Assembly (NCBI RefSeq): GCF_000317895.1
Contig: NC_019567.1
Coordinates: 2,356,001 to 2,420,000, forward strand
From: Bdellovibrio bacteriovorus str. Tiberius
Lineage (GTDB): Bacteria; Bdellovibrionota; Bdellovibrionia; Bdellovibrionales; Bdellovibrionaceae
Length of the DNA: 64,000 bases
Reading direction: 5' to 3'
Every line of letters starts with the position of its first letter. Position 1 is the first letter of the stretch. A model generated the notes under the pieces. The model did not search any database, was not told the origin of the DNA, and worked only from the letters and a program-made list of their open reading frames with translations. The position numbers were made by a program, and so were the translations under genes. Of the stretch, positions 1 to 8,217 are shown in pieces.

Positions 1-174
1 CACTATCGATCAGACACCAACAGCACTCGCTCAGACAATTGGTCGACCAAAGGAAACGTAAATCCGTATACCGGGGCGTATGGAACCAAGAATCCTTACG
101 GCTCCGGAAGCTCATATAATAACAACTCGTATGGAAACTCGAATAATTCAAATTCAACTAACTGGAACGATTAG
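1..174 (+). CDS. C-terminal end of a secreted hypothetical protein (partial)
   Basis: Frame 1 is open from the window edge to a TAG at 172-174, giving 57 residues. The tail is rich in Asn, Ser, Tyr and Gly. It contains the stretch WSTKGNVNPYTGAYGTKNPY, which resembles the tail of small secreted proteins in many proteobacteria that carry YSTRGNVNPYTGK-like motifs. Those are usually short exported proteins of unknown function. The start and any signal peptide lie outside the window. A stem-loop follows 27 bases after the stop. The call of a real gene rests on the family-like motif and the open frame; the function is unknown. Confidence 0.7.
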   Translation, partial: HYRSDTNSTRSDNWSTKGNVNPYTGAYGTKNPYGSGSSYNNNSYGNSNNSNSTNWND

Positions 175-200
175 TTAGCACTTCGCCCTTATAATGAGAA

Positions 201-220
201 ACCCCGCTGTAAAGCGGGGC
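201..220. terminator. Stem-loop after the partial secreted protein gene
   Basis: CCCCGC and GCGGGG flank a six-base loop. The tail on the plus strand is only moderately T-rich, while the minus-strand side reads into TTTCTC, so it may work in either direction. It lies between the partial CDS and the tRNA-Cys gene. The 130 bases after it (221-350) show no gene I can support. Confidence 0.5.
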
Positions 221-350
221 TTCAGCTCTAAGACAGATATGCATCTACCGAAATCACCAAACTCAAAATCTTGGCGGAGTCGGGAACCCAAAGAGCCAGG
301 CTTGTAAGGTTCATGTCGACTTTATTTTCTAAAGAGGCTTAAAACACAAA

Positions 351-370
351 AACCCGCTGTTAAGCGGGTT
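351..370 (-). terminator. Terminator of tRNA-Cys
   Basis: On the minus strand AACCCGC and GCGGGTT form a perfect stem directly downstream of the tRNA 3' end, followed by TTTGTGTTTT. This is a standard intrinsic terminator placed six bases after the tRNA CCA end. Confidence 0.8.
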
Positions 371-376
371 TAAAGT

Positions 377-450
377 TGGAGGTGACGAGCGGATTTGAAC
401 CGCTGTAGCAGCTTTTGCAGAGCTGAGCCTAACCCCTCGGCCACATCACC
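377..450 (-). tRNA. tRNA-Cys (GCA)
   Basis: The minus strand from 450 to 377 folds as a 74-base cloverleaf. The acceptor arm is GGTGATG paired with CGTCACC, with one G-U pair. The anticodon arm is CAGCT-CTGCAAA-AGCTG, giving anticodon GCA. The T arm is AGCGG-TTCAAAT-CCGCT. CCA is encoded, and the discriminator base is U, the known identity element for cysteine tRNA. It is a single-gene unit with its own terminator and no neighbouring tRNA. Confidence 0.95.
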
Positions 451-512
451 ATGTGCATTTTCTTATGCGAAGGAAGGACCAAAATAATCCTTCCCCCCGT
501 TTAAGTCAATAT

Positions 513-1964
513 TTATCCCCCAAGTCGTTTTAAAGCTTCAAACGGAAGATGGGTGATTTTCAAGGCTTCCTCAACATGAAGCGGATGAAGCTTTTCAGCC
601 TTCATCAGATCCGCCAAACTCCTTGCGACCCGGAGCGTCGCAAGCTCCCGACGCCTAGAAGACAGCTCTTTAGGGAACAGCTCCCGCATGTAAAACCCGG
701 GCAGATCCTGGGTCAGTTCCTCCCAGCTCCAGCGGGCGGCTACCCTTAAAAACCGAGGATCTTTTCCAGCCATAGCCGCTCTAAAAGCCCGAACCTCTTC
801 CAGCTCTTTTAAAAGACTGATCCCGGTGACGGTCCCACCCTCTTCCCGCTTGCGGGTAAAGAAGGTGATCTGGAACCGGTCGACCAAAGGCCCCGACAGA
901 CGCTCCATATAGGAATGACACTTCTTAATCGAGCGCCCACAGATGACTTTGGCCTGAGGCACCCAATCCCCGCAAGGACAAAGGTTCGTGGTCGCCACCA
1001 CCAGCGTGTCGGCTGGATGTTCTTCGACGTAACGACCGCGGCGAATGCGGATGCGGAAGTCCTCCATGGGTTCCCGCAGGGCCTCTTGGGCGCGGGGGTT
1101 AAATTCCAACAATTCATCCAAAACCATCATCCCCTTGTGCGCCCGGGTGATGTCGCCTTTGAACGGCGGCACTCCCCCACCGATCAGTCCCAACGGCGAA
1201 GTTGAATGGTGAGGATGCACCATGGGACGCCAGGATAGCGGAGCCTCCGCGCCCCCTTTATTATTCTGACGAATTTCATGCATCTCTTTCTGGGTGGGCG
1301 CCGCCAGCAACGCGTGCAGTGCTTTGGCGATCGTGCTTTTACCAGACCCCGCAGGGCCCGCCAGCAACACGGAATGCTCGCCAATGGCAGCAAGTTTTAA
1401 AAGCTTTGCCTGGCGATCAGGAAACTCCAGATCAAGGCCAAACGACGGACGTTCAATCGGATATTCGCGCGGAGCATGAGCCACGATCTCAGGTGCCGTG
1501 ACGGATTTTAATTCCCGCAAACACGAACGTGCAAATGGCGAAGAACGTCCATCACCGTCCCCGGTCCACACGGTCAAGGGAACTTCGGGATCAAAGTCTT
1601 CATGCAGATCCCCGGGTTCAAACACTTCTCCGCCCAAAGAAAGTTCACCATACACCAAAGCTTCCCCATCCAAAGGCTTTGGCACTTGTTCGGTTTCCCA
1701 CAAGATGCCCAAGGCCACCGCAAGCTCCAAGCCCCGCGAAGTTTTCTTTAAATGCGAGGGGCGCAAGTTGACCAGAATCTGCTGCGCTTTCGGGAATTCA
1801 TACCCTTGATTGCGAATCGCACTTTTGATCCGGTGGATGCTTTCTTTGATCGCCTGATCCGGCAAGCCTAAGAATTGAATTTGCGGCAACCCCGGAACGA
1901 AGCTCAGCTCTACCTCTACAGGCACCAGACGGTCGTTATTTCGAATAAGTGATTGGATTTTCAT
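513..1964 (-). CDS. comM: ComM/YifB-family AAA+ ATPase (Mg-chelatase-like)
   Basis: The 483-residue product fits the YifB/ComM family (usually about 500), hexameric helicases that promote branch migration during integration of transforming DNA. An N-terminal ChlI-like domain fills about residues 1-170. Walker A GPAGSGKST is near 203-211 and Walker B MMVLDELLEF near 285. The sensor region has CPCG followed by two further Cys and a GPLVDRF motif, and a C-terminal helical domain ends the protein. The usual NPCPCG reads NLCPCG here. I chose the ATG at 1964 because it gives the family N-terminus MKIQSLI; an in-frame TTG six codons upstream exists, and neither has a clear ribosome site. The gene stands downstream of the xer recombinase, separated by a terminator. 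It is a natural partner for DNA uptake, but no uptake genes are nearby. Confidence 0.9.
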   Translation of the reverse strand: MKIQSLIRNNDRLVPVEVELSFVPGLPQIQFLGLPDQAIKESIHRIKSAIRNQGYEFPKAQQILVNLRPSHLKKTSRGLELAVALGILWETEQVPKPLDGEALVYGELSLGGEVFEPGDLHEDFDPEVPLTVWTGDGDGRSSPFARSCLRELKSVTAPEIVAHAPREYPIERPSFGLDLEFPDRQAKLLKLAAIGEHSVLLAGPAGSGKSTIAKALHALLAAPTQKEMHEIRQNNKGGAEAPLSWRPMVHPHHSTSPLGLIGGGVPPFKGDITRAHKGMMVLDELLEFNPRAQEALREPMEDFRIRIRRGRYVEEHPADTLVVATTNLCPCGDWVPQAKVICGRSIKKCHSYMERLSGPLVDRFQITFFTRKREEGGTVTGISLLKELEEVRAFRAAMAGKDPRFLRVAARWSWEELTQDLPGFYMRELFPKELSSRRRELATLRVARSLADLMKAEKLHPLHVEEALKITHLPFEALKRLGG

Positions 1965-2010
1965 GACAGGGCCCAAAAGCAAGTTCAGGCCCGCGATAGA
2001 ACAAATAAAA

Positions 2011-2033
2011 AAGGCCCCTCAGTGAGGAGCCTT
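2011..2033 (-). terminator. Terminator after the Xer recombinase gene
   Basis: On the minus strand AAGGCTCCTCA and TGAGGGGCCTT form a strong stem followed by TTTTTATTTG. It lies 14 bases after the recombinase stop and just upstream of comM, separating the two genes. Confidence 0.85.
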
Positions 2034-2046
2034 TTCGAAAGCCGGA

Positions 2047-2925
2047 CTATTTATCCGCATCAACCATCTGCGAAAGCGGATGGTGTTCTTCGATGGTTTT
2101 GGTCATCGTGTTGGTGGTAACGTTCGTGTAAATCTGCGTCGTCTGGATGCTAGCATGTCCCAGCAGCATCTGAATGGAACGAAGATCCGCTCCGCTTTCC
2201 AGCAAAGCCGTCGCACAACCATGACGGAATCTGTGCGGATTCACCGGTTCAGCAAAACCAGCGCGAGCCGACCACGCCGCCAGCCATCTCCACACGTCCA
2301 CGCGGGACGGACGATGACCACGGTCATTGATCAGAATCGACGGGCTGTTTTCTTTCATCAGCGTCGGACGATGTTCTTTCAAATAAACAGTCAGATTTTC
2401 TGCCAGCTTTTCAGTCAAAGGCACCAGGCGTTCTTTATTGCCCTTACCCAAAACCTTGATCCAACGGTCCGTCTGATTGAAATCGATCACATTCAAACCG
2501 ATCAATTCAGACACACGGCAGCCCAAACCATAAAGGAACAACAGCGTCAGCTGATTGCGCGCGGTTTTCACCGCATCCGGAACTTCCGCTGCATCAAAAA
2601 GTTGCTGGAACTCTTGTGGAGTCAGAACCTTTGGCAGGCCCACCTTCACTTTTGGTGGACGCAGCTCACGCAGCTCCGGGCATTTCATCCCGCGAGTTTC
2701 ACAGAATTTAAAGTAAGTGCGCAAAGAAGAAATCACACGGGCCTGAGAGCGTGTGGAGAGATTGTTTTTCTTCATAAACTCATAAAAGCCCGGCACCGTT
2801 TTACCGGTTTTACGGTACTCAAGATAGAGTTCCAAATCGCGGCGATATGCCATCACCGTATTCTGGGAGCGTCCTCGTACATTTTGCAGTTCATCAAAGA
2901 AGTCGATCCAAAGAGGTAGTTCCAT
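2047..2925 (-). CDS. Tyrosine recombinase of the XerC/XerD type
   Basis: The 292-residue protein has the length and layout of chromosome-dimer-resolution recombinases. The N-terminal SAM-like core-binding domain (about 1-85) carries SQNTVMAYRRDLELYLEY. The catalytic domain shows all active-site residues, numbered from the GTG start at 2931: Arg139 (GCRVSEL), Lys163 (LGKGNKERLV), His233 and Arg236 (HRFRHG), His259 (LLGHASIQTT) and Tyr268 (QIYTNV). It would cut dif-like sites as a heterotetramer with a second Xer protein, which is not in this window, and I cannot tell XerC from XerD. The ATG at 2925 is preferred over the GTG at 2931; both lack a clear Shine-Dalgarno. It has its own terminator and does not sit in an operon. 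No phage or integron genes surround it, so a housekeeping role is more likely than an integrase role. Confidence 0.88.
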   Translation of the reverse strand: MELPLWIDFFDELQNVRGRSQNTVMAYRRDLELYLEYRKTGKTVPGFYEFMKKNNLSTRSQARVISSLRTYFKFCETRGMKCPELRELRPPKVKVGLPKVLTPQEFQQLFDAAEVPDAVKTARNQLTLLFLYGLGCRVSELIGLNVIDFNQTDRWIKVLGKGNKERLVPLTEKLAENLTVYLKEHRPTLMKENSPSILINDRGHRPSRVDVWRWLAAWSARAGFAEPVNPHRFRHGCATALLESGADLRSIQMLLGHASIQTTQIYTNVTTNTMTKTIEEHHPLSQMVDADK

Positions 2926-2961
2926 ACCCACATTAGACCCAGACTTTCATCTATACGCAAG

Positions 2962-2988
2962 AAAAAACCCCAGGTTTCCCCGGGGCTT
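2962..2988 (-). terminator. Terminator after the lipoprotein gene at 3019
   Basis: On the minus strand AAGCCCCGGGG and CCTGGGGTT form a stem, followed by TTTTTCTTG. It is 31 bases past the stop of the lipoprotein gene. Confidence 0.75.
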
Positions 2989-3018
2989 GGTGATTCATTT
3001 ATTTGGATTTGGTGAAGA

Positions 3019-3642
3019 TTAGTAGAAGGAACCGAAGAATCTGCCAGAGCAAACGTAACCATTCACTCGAGTCACAGAAACTTTTGCGAACAGGCGGGTT
3101 CCAGAAGTGAACAACTGACCGTTTTCGATTTTCACTTCGATATTACCCACGTTGCTCAGCATTGCCGGCACATTCACATCGCCGCCTGCCAAGCCCATAG
3201 TTCCTGTCGTCAAAGTCTGCAGATTGTAAGTTCCTGCTGGCAAAACACATGGAGTCAACTGAGCCCCAGTGACCGTATCCACATCCATCATCTGTCTGGT
3301 TACAACCATCTGACCTTGGATCGCAATCGGACCCTGGTAGTTATTGTAGTTGTTCCCAGAGGCATTTTGCTGAATCAGGTTCGCAGACACGATGATCTGC
3401 ATATTCTGCAACATGATCTCAGGATTGCTGGTGGATGACTGAGACTGGAAAGTCGTCAGAATCACCGGTGCGGTGATATTGCCACAAGCCTGATTCAGAC
3501 AGTTCAAACCCACATTGGTGTTTGTACCGCCGCCACCGCCTTTACCGCAGGCTGCCAAAGCCAGAACCATACCCAGCGCTGCAAAAGCTCGTGTGAACAT
3601 CTTTGCTGGAAAACTTAAAGTTTTGTTGTTAAGTCCTTCCAT
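3019..3642 (-). CDS. Predicted lipoprotein, unknown function
   Basis: The 207-residue protein carries a late signal sequence: residues 15-32 read MFTRAFAALGMVLALAAC, a good lipobox with Cys32. A Gly-rich linker (GKGGGGGTNTN) follows. The mature part of about 175 residues is Asn, Gln, Thr and Gly rich, with predicted beta character and four more Cys. I chose the first ATG because GGAG stands eight bases before it. The ATG at residue 15 would give a more typical signal peptide but has a weaker site. It ends at its own terminator, and its upstream neighbour on the same strand is another lipoprotein gene 107 bases away. I recognise no domain. An envelope lipoprotein is the safest statement. Confidence 0.8.
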   Translation of the reverse strand: MEGLNNKTLSFPAKMFTRAFAALGMVLALAACGKGGGGGTNTNVGLNCLNQACGNITAPVILTTFQSQSSTSNPEIMLQNMQIIVSANLIQQNASGNNYNNYQGPIAIQGQMVVTRQMMDVDTVTGAQLTPCVLPAGTYNLQTLTTGTMGLAGGDVNVPAMLSNVGNIEVKIENGQLFTSGTRLFAKVSVTRVNGYVCSGRFFGSFY

Positions 3643-3749
3643 TTTTTCTCTCCTGGTTAATTACCTTATTAATAAAAATTATATTAAAATTCTAAACTGC
3701 TTCAGCTTTCACGCCTGCCGGCGTTCCAGCTCTGCCGGGCCGTGCCCGA

Positions 3750-4523
3750 TTACTTAAACGCTGCGGATTTTGCCAAGCCGGAGAATGTTCCAAGCTTTTT
3801 GAATCCGTCTGCTGGGTACAGGCTGGTCTTGTCAATTACTGCAGAAGCGCGGCAGTTGTATGGACCCGAGCGGATGTACCAGCATTTTCTGTATGGAGAC
3901 TGTTGTACGTAGGACTGTGCGAAGTTCTTGTAGTATACAGAACCTGTTACATATCCGCCGCCTTGACCGTCACCTTGGTTCACTACGTTATCCACGATCA
4001 GTACAATGGCACCCTGAGCATCCTGGAAGTAAGCGCTGAAGACTGTCTTGCTGCCATATTTGAACCAGTAGTTGTAGTTGTACTCAAGCATGTTGTTGTC
4101 CTGCAGACCGCTCAACTTCTGATTGGTGCCAGAACCGGATTCAAACACACCTTGATACTGATAACCTGTGTCTACATAAGAAATCTTCACAGAACCGGCA
4201 TAACGGCCGCTCTCAAGCTTTTGCAAATCCACCGTCAACTTATAGTTGGATGGATTGTTCAGCGGGTGAGAAGCCACATAGTTACTGAACTCAGTAAATG
4301 ATGTCGGTACGAAATCAACCGTGTTGCTGCCAGAAGTGGATCCGGAAGAAGATGAACCAGAACCATCTGGTGAAGTCGGTACGCTTCCATCAACTCCGCC
4401 ATCAACAACTGTATTCGTGTTGGTGTTGGATCCAGTCTGGAACTGATTGCTCTTACCGCAACCAACGCCCATCAAAGAGAACGCCGCCAGCAGGAAGATC
4501 AGTTTAGAGTTGAATGTTTTCAT
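3750..4523 (-). CDS. Predicted lipoprotein with Ser/Gly/Asn linker
   Basis: This 257-residue protein starts with a signal peptide ending in the lipobox LMGVGC (Cys22). About 55 residues of low-complexity linker follow, rich in Asn, Thr, Gly and Ser, as is common in surface lipoproteins that must reach across the periplasm. Residues about 85-240 form a beta-rich domain with repeated Tyr (for example YVDTGYQYQGVFESGSG) and a late Cys pair (RKCWYIRSGPYNCRA) that could form a disulfide. The site GAGG lies before the ATG. It is not obviously an operon with the next lipoprotein gene, although both share strand. I do not recognise the domain. Confidence 0.82.
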   Translation of the reverse strand: MKTFNSKLIFLLAAFSLMGVGCGKSNQFQTGSNTNTNTVVDGGVDGSVPTSPDGSGSSSSGSTSGSNTVDFVPTSFTEFSNYVASHPLNNPSNYKLTVDLQKLESGRYAGSVKISYVDTGYQYQGVFESGSGTNQKLSGLQDNNMLEYNYNYWFKYGSKTVFSAYFQDAQGAIVLIVDNVVNQGDGQGGGYVTGSVYYKNFAQSYVQQSPYRKCWYIRSGPYNCRASAVIDKTSLYPADGFKKLGTFSGLAKSAAFK

Positions 4524-4815
4524 ATCAGCCTCACTTAAAAGGTCCGGTTGATTGATGGACCTCTCACCAAGACTCTATTGCGATGCTTGTGCCAACCTTG
4601 CCAAAACGGCATAACTCTATGATCTAACGGGGGTTTTGCAGCTAATCTCAGGGTGGTACAAACCCCAGTAATCGTCTAATCCTTGAGGATGGTGCGCAAA
4701 AGGGGCACCACTGTCACATCCTGAGCCGCCTAAAACTTCGACGAAAAAAGAAATATTTAAGATTTTCCCTCATCTTACCGAAATGGGATGTATCAATTTA
4801 AACAAGGAATTATAG
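4524..4815. other. Intergenic region with two candidate stem-loops
   Basis: This 292-base gap separates the lipoprotein promoter side from the mini-gene at 4816. It holds no supported open frame. Two inverted repeats are visible: GGGGTTTTG at 4630-4638 with CAAACCCC at 4659-4666, and TGGTGC at 4690-4695 with GCACCA at 4705-4710. Neither is followed by a T run, so they are not ordinary terminators. They could be leader or small-RNA structures, or chance. Confidence 0.35.
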
Positions 4816-4893
4816 ATGACTGTTACAGCAACAAACGCATTGATCCTGGGCGCAGTATTCATGTTCGCAGCCCGCGTATTCATGGGCTTCTAA
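4816..4893 (+). CDS. 25-residue hydrophobic mini-protein
   Basis: ATG at 4816 opens a 25-codon frame. The peptide is MTVTATNALILGAVFMFAAR followed by VFMGF, essentially one membrane-spanning segment with a single Arg. AGGAA stands seven bases before the ATG. The stop codon TAA lies inside the loop region of a strong intrinsic terminator, so the gene has its own start site and its own end. It is too short to assign to a family by eye. It could be a small membrane peptide that modulates a partner, a toxin-like peptide, or a leader. Conservation of the peptide in related genomes would decide whether it is translated. Confidence 0.5.
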   Translation: MTVTATNALILGAVFMFAARVFMGF

Positions 4894-4905
4894 GCCCTTT
4901 TTATT
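4884..4905 (+). terminator. Terminator overlapping the mini-gene stop codon
   Basis: GGGCTT at 4884-4889 pairs with AAGCCC at 4892-4897 and is followed by TTTTTATTT. The TAA of the 25-codon gene is at 4891-4893, within the hairpin. The minus-strand SpoIID-like gene ends at 4901, so the tail is shared. Confidence 0.75.
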
Positions 4906-6085
4906 TCTGAACGGCCTCTTGTGCAACGAGCGTTGCACCACTCAAGCCCGCCAATGGATAATAGTGTTTTAAGATCTGCCGGAAGGAATACCCCTTCTGC
5001 CCCAAAGCACGACTTCCCCACTGACACAATCCCACGCCATGACCAAAACCACGGCCCTCAAACAGGAATTGATCCCCGTTTTGCTTCATATCAAACAAAG
5101 CACTGCGCAGATCCTGAAAACCCAAAGCCTGACGGAAGTCATTGGCTGAAATCACCTTATCCGGCAGCCCATTGAAAGCCACACGCACAGACTTGATTCT
5201 TTGATCTGCAGGATTTCGTTCCAACCGCAAATCACTGAAATCTTCAACCTTCAAACGCTTTTGCAGATCCATTTTCGTCAGTGCCAACTTCCAGTGGCCG
5301 CGCGGGTTCGTGGGACAAGAGCTGTCCACCACCACTCCGGTGTTCACACCATAGTTCCAGACATTCTTGGACGTCGTGGTTTTGCCACCGCAGTCAGAAT
5401 GATAGAAGGCCTTCAGCACGCGGTCTTTATTCCCCAAAAGTTTGATCCCTTGGGTGGACTCTACCGCCTGCAAAGCTTTTTGAATCAACGGGCTTTTACG
5501 ATCTTCCGCCACCACATGACGAAAAACCTGATCCAGCACACTGCTTTCCAGATGATAGGCTTTGTCTTTGCGTTCGCTGATCACCGCCAGCGCATAGGAT
5601 CTTGCCGCCACCGCCTGAGCCTTCAGGGTTTCCAACGGCCAGGACAAGGGCATTTCACTGGCCAGCACACCCGTGATATATTCATCCAGCGGCATCACGC
5701 CGATAACATCAATCTGTCTTTCAGAATTTAAGTTCAGCAAAACCCGGCTTGGCAGCGCCTGGGATCCGGCACGCAGGTTGTGCCCCTGAATCATCAGGTA
5801 CTTGTCGGTAAAAAGATGCTCAGGGTCTTTGTTATTGATACGAAGGGCCCAGATTTTTTTTGAGCCTTTTGAAAGCACTCGCACTTCGGCAGAAGAGGAA
5901 TTAGGAATCGCCACCGGGCGGAAATTCTGGGTCAGATTTTGAAACTGCAAACCCGTCCCGTTGAAAGAGATTTTTCCGGCCACGGAACTTAAGCGCACAC
6001 GAACAATTTCTTTATCCGCGCGGGCCTCTGAGGTGAAACTGACCAAACCAATGCTGAAGATCAACGCTGCAAAAACGAGCTTCAC
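4901..6085 (-). CDS. SpoIID/LytB-domain protein (peptidoglycan lytic enzyme family)
   Basis: The 394-residue protein has a signal peptide (about 1-23, ending EARA). SpoIID-type proteins are lytic transglycosylases that cut glycan strands lacking stem peptides. The family core runs from about residue 125 to the end: VMPLDEYITGVLASEMPLSW contains the conserved Glu144, followed by KAQAVAARSYAL, FYHSDCGGKT and the C-terminal GRGFGHGVGLCQWGSRALG with the usual GHGVG-x-QWG signature. Outside endospore formers such proteins often act in cell separation or wall remodelling. The start is GTG at 6085, supported by GGAG eight bases upstream. It is a monocistronic unit pointing at the mini-gene. In a predator a wall-modifying role on self or prey is possible, but this is inference. 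Confidence 0.88.
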   Translation of the reverse strand: MKLVFAALIFSIGLVSFTSEARADKEIVRVRLSSVAGKISFNGTGLQFQNLTQNFRPVAIPNSSSAEVRVLSKGSKKIWALRINNKDPEHLFTDKYLMIQGHNLRAGSQALPSRVLLNLNSERQIDVIGVMPLDEYITGVLASEMPLSWPLETLKAQAVAARSYALAVISERKDKAYHLESSVLDQVFRHVVAEDRKSPLIQKALQAVESTQGIKLLGNKDRVLKAFYHSDCGGKTTTSKNVWNYGVNTGVVVDSSCPTNPRGHWKLALTKMDLQKRLKVEDFSDLRLERNPADQRIKSVRVAFNGLPDKVISANDFRQALGFQDLRSALFDMKQNGDQFLFEGRGFGHGVGLCQWGSRALGQKGYSFRQILKHYYPLAGLSGATLVAQEAVQK

Positions 6086-6177
6086 TGTTGTTACTCCATC
6101 CGTAGAGCAAAAAAATAGGGATAAAGCGTCTTGCTTTATCCCCTCTATTAAACCAACAGTGGTCCAGCGATGAAAGT

Positions 6178-6930
6178 CTAGTTTTCCTTTTTCGTCATCT
6201 CCATGAACGGTTTAATCATGTCTAGAGGCAACGGGAACAGGATCGTGTTGGATTTATCACCAGCAATTTCCGTCAAAGTCTGCAAATAAGCCAATTGCAG
6301 GGCTGATGGAGATCCCGCCAGAGTGTTGGAAGCTTCCTGAAGCTTCTGCGCACGCTGCACTTCCCCTTCCGCGCTGATGACTTTTGCACGACGCTCACGC
6401 TCAGCTTCCGCTTCACGGGCCATGGCTCTTTGCATTTCTTTTGGAAGGTCGATTTGTTTCACTTCAACCATCGTCACTTTGATTCCCCAGGATTCAGTCG
6501 CCTTATCCAGGATCACCTGCAAAGCGGCATTGATCTTGTCACGATGCTCCAGCACGTCATCAAGATGGTACTGACCCATCACAGAACGCAAAGTGGTCTG
6601 CGCCAGCTGACTGGTTGCAAAGTAATAGTCTTCGATTTTTGTGATCGCTTCCATCGGAGAAATCACCTTGAAGTAAACAACCGCATTCACCTGCATGGAT
6701 ACGTTGTCTTTCGTGATAACGTCCTGAGGCTGAACATCCATTGTGATGGTACGAGTGTCGATCTTGATCATGCGCTCTACGAACGGAATCAACAGAATCA
6801 AGCCCGGACCACGCACGCCCACAGCTTTACCCAGACGCAAAACCACACCGCGTTCCCAGTCGTTCAGAATCTTGATCATCGAGCTGCCGATGATACCGCC
6901 GATGACGATAATACCAATTATAAATTCCAT
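6178..6930 (-). CDS. Slipin/stomatin-like SPFH-domain protein
   Basis: The 250-residue protein has one N-terminal membrane segment (about 2-20) and an SPFH/Band 7 domain (about 25-190): [40 protein letters not shown] and the coiled region with [20 protein letters not shown]. These proteins oligomerise into membrane microdomain scaffolds and are classic partners of NfeD proteases. The gene starts 12 bases after the stop of the NfeD gene, and its ribosome site AAGGAG overlaps that stop, so the two are co-translated. The conserved pairing supports a membrane quality-control role, in which the protease cleaves the C-terminus of the slipin (known for archaeal and bacterial relatives). Confidence 0.93.
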   Translation of the reverse strand: MEFIIGIIVIGGIIGSSMIKILNDWERGVVLRLGKAVGVRGPGLILLIPFVERMIKIDTRTITMDVQPQDVITKDNVSMQVNAVVYFKVISPMEAITKIEDYYFATSQLAQTTLRSVMGQYHLDDVLEHRDKINAALQVILDKATESWGIKVTMVEVKQIDLPKEMQRAMAREAEAERERRAKVISAEGEVQRAQKLQEASNTLAGSPSALQLAYLQTLTEIAGDKSNTILFPLPLDMIKPFMEMTKKEN

Positions 6931-6942
6931 GCTGCTATCTCC

Positions 6943-8217
6943 TTATTTGTTCTTTTTCACATTCAAAGTCAGACCCTGGCGGCCCGTGATATGCACACGA
7001 TCGCCGGGAACCAGTGGATCTTCAGAAACGAATTTCCAGATTTCGCCGATAATTTCAACTTGCCCGCTGTGCCCGTTAGCTTCCACGGTCATCACCACGC
7101 CGTCACGGCTTTGCATCTGCGCATCCGCATCCTGAGTGCGCAGTCGGATGGTTTTCACCGCCAGATACCCCAAGCCCAGAAAGAAAATCCCCAAAACACC
7201 CACGACTGAAACAATCAAAGACATTGGCAATGCATACCCCGTTGTCTGCGCATCAAATAGAAACACACTTCCCACAAACACGGCAATCAGGCCGCCGATA
7301 CCCAAAGCACCGAAGCTTGGGATGAACATTTCAGCAATCAGGAATGCCACACCCAACAAGATCAAAGCCAACCCGCCCCAGGTGACATCCAGCTTGTGGA
7401 AAGCCACCATGGAAAGCACCAGACCGATCCCGCCGATCACCCCGGGCGCGATCAATCCCGGATGTGTCACTTCGACATACAACAAAGCCAAACTTCCCAT
7501 GAACAGCAAATAGGCAAATTCAGGATCAGCCACAAAACTTAAAACCTTATAGCGAAGATCCGGTGCAAATTCGCGCAAGTCATGAACGGCCACGATGGCA
7601 GGCTCTTTTTCTTCACCCAACAGAACCTTGCGGCCTTGAGCTTGTTGCAGGAACTCCAGCTCTGTAGCGGCCAGAATATCCAACGCGCCTTCAGCATGGG
7701 CCACTTCGCTGGATAAAGACTTCGCTTCTGTGATGATTTCTTTTGAGAACTTCAGACTGCGACCACGAAGCTTGGTCACGCCTTCCATCCAGCTGACGGT
7801 GTCGTTGATAAGTTTTTTGCGCAGATCTTCCGGCGTCTTTTCACCCGTGCCCAGAATCGGCGTCGCCGCGCCGATATTGGTGGCAGTCAATCCGCCGTTC
7901 ACGTGGCAAGCTTGCAGAATAATAGCCCCAGCACTGCCCGCATGCCCCCCGCGAGGAGCAATCAGACACAGGTAAGGAACCGGTGACGCCAGAATGCGTT
8001 CAACAATCAGACGCGTGCTTTGCAGGCTGCCACCCGGTGTGTTGATACGCAGATACAATGAACTGCACTTATCTTCGACGGCGCGTTTTTCAGCGCGTTC
8101 CAGATAATCAGAAGTGCTGGCCGAGATGGCCTCGTTGATAGTGATCGCCGTCGTACAGTCCGCTTTGGCAACCACCGACAGCAAAGACACAAACAGGATC
8201 AGCATCAAAGACTTCAT
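6943..8217 (-). CDS. NfeD-family membrane serine protease (ClpP-class)
   Basis: The 424-residue protein is a full-length NfeD1b-type enzyme. A signal peptide (1-19) precedes a ClpP-like protease domain. The nucleophile is probably Ser95 in RGGHAGSAGA, and Lys134 or Lys135 in LRKKLINDT is the candidate general base (Ser-Lys dyad by family knowledge). Four or five membrane segments follow between about 220 and 350. A C-terminal OB-fold NfeD domain (about 365-424) ends the protein. The ATG overlaps the stop of the upstream gene by four bases (ATGA), and the slipin gene follows after 12 bases, giving a three-gene operon. Confidence 0.93.
   Translation of the reverse strand: MKSLMLILFVSLLSVVAKADCTTAITINEAISASTSDYLERAEKRAVEDKCSSLYLRINTPGGSLQSTRLIVERILASPVPYLCLIAPRGGHAGSAGAIILQACHVNGGLTATNIGAATPILGTGEKTPEDLRKKLINDTVSWMEGVTKLRGRSLKFSKEIITEAKSLSSEVAHAEGALDILAATELEFLQQAQGRKVLLGEEKEPAIVAVHDLREFAPDLRYKVLSFVADPEFAYLLFMGSLALLYVEVTHPGLIAPGVIGGIGLVLSMVAFHKLDVTWGGLALILLGVAFLIAEMFIPSFGALGIGGLIAVFVGSVFLFDAQTTGYALPMSLIVSVVGVLGIFFLGLGYLAVKTIRLRTQDADAQMQSRDGVVMTVEANGHSGQVEIIGEIWKFVSEDPLVPGDRVHITGRQGLTLNVKKNK

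Noticed and set aside
2047-2925. Xer-type recombinase as part of an integrated element
   Set aside because: No attachment repeats, phage or cassette genes, or composition change flank it; the tRNA-Cys gene is 1.6 kb away with no duplicated tRNA end seen.
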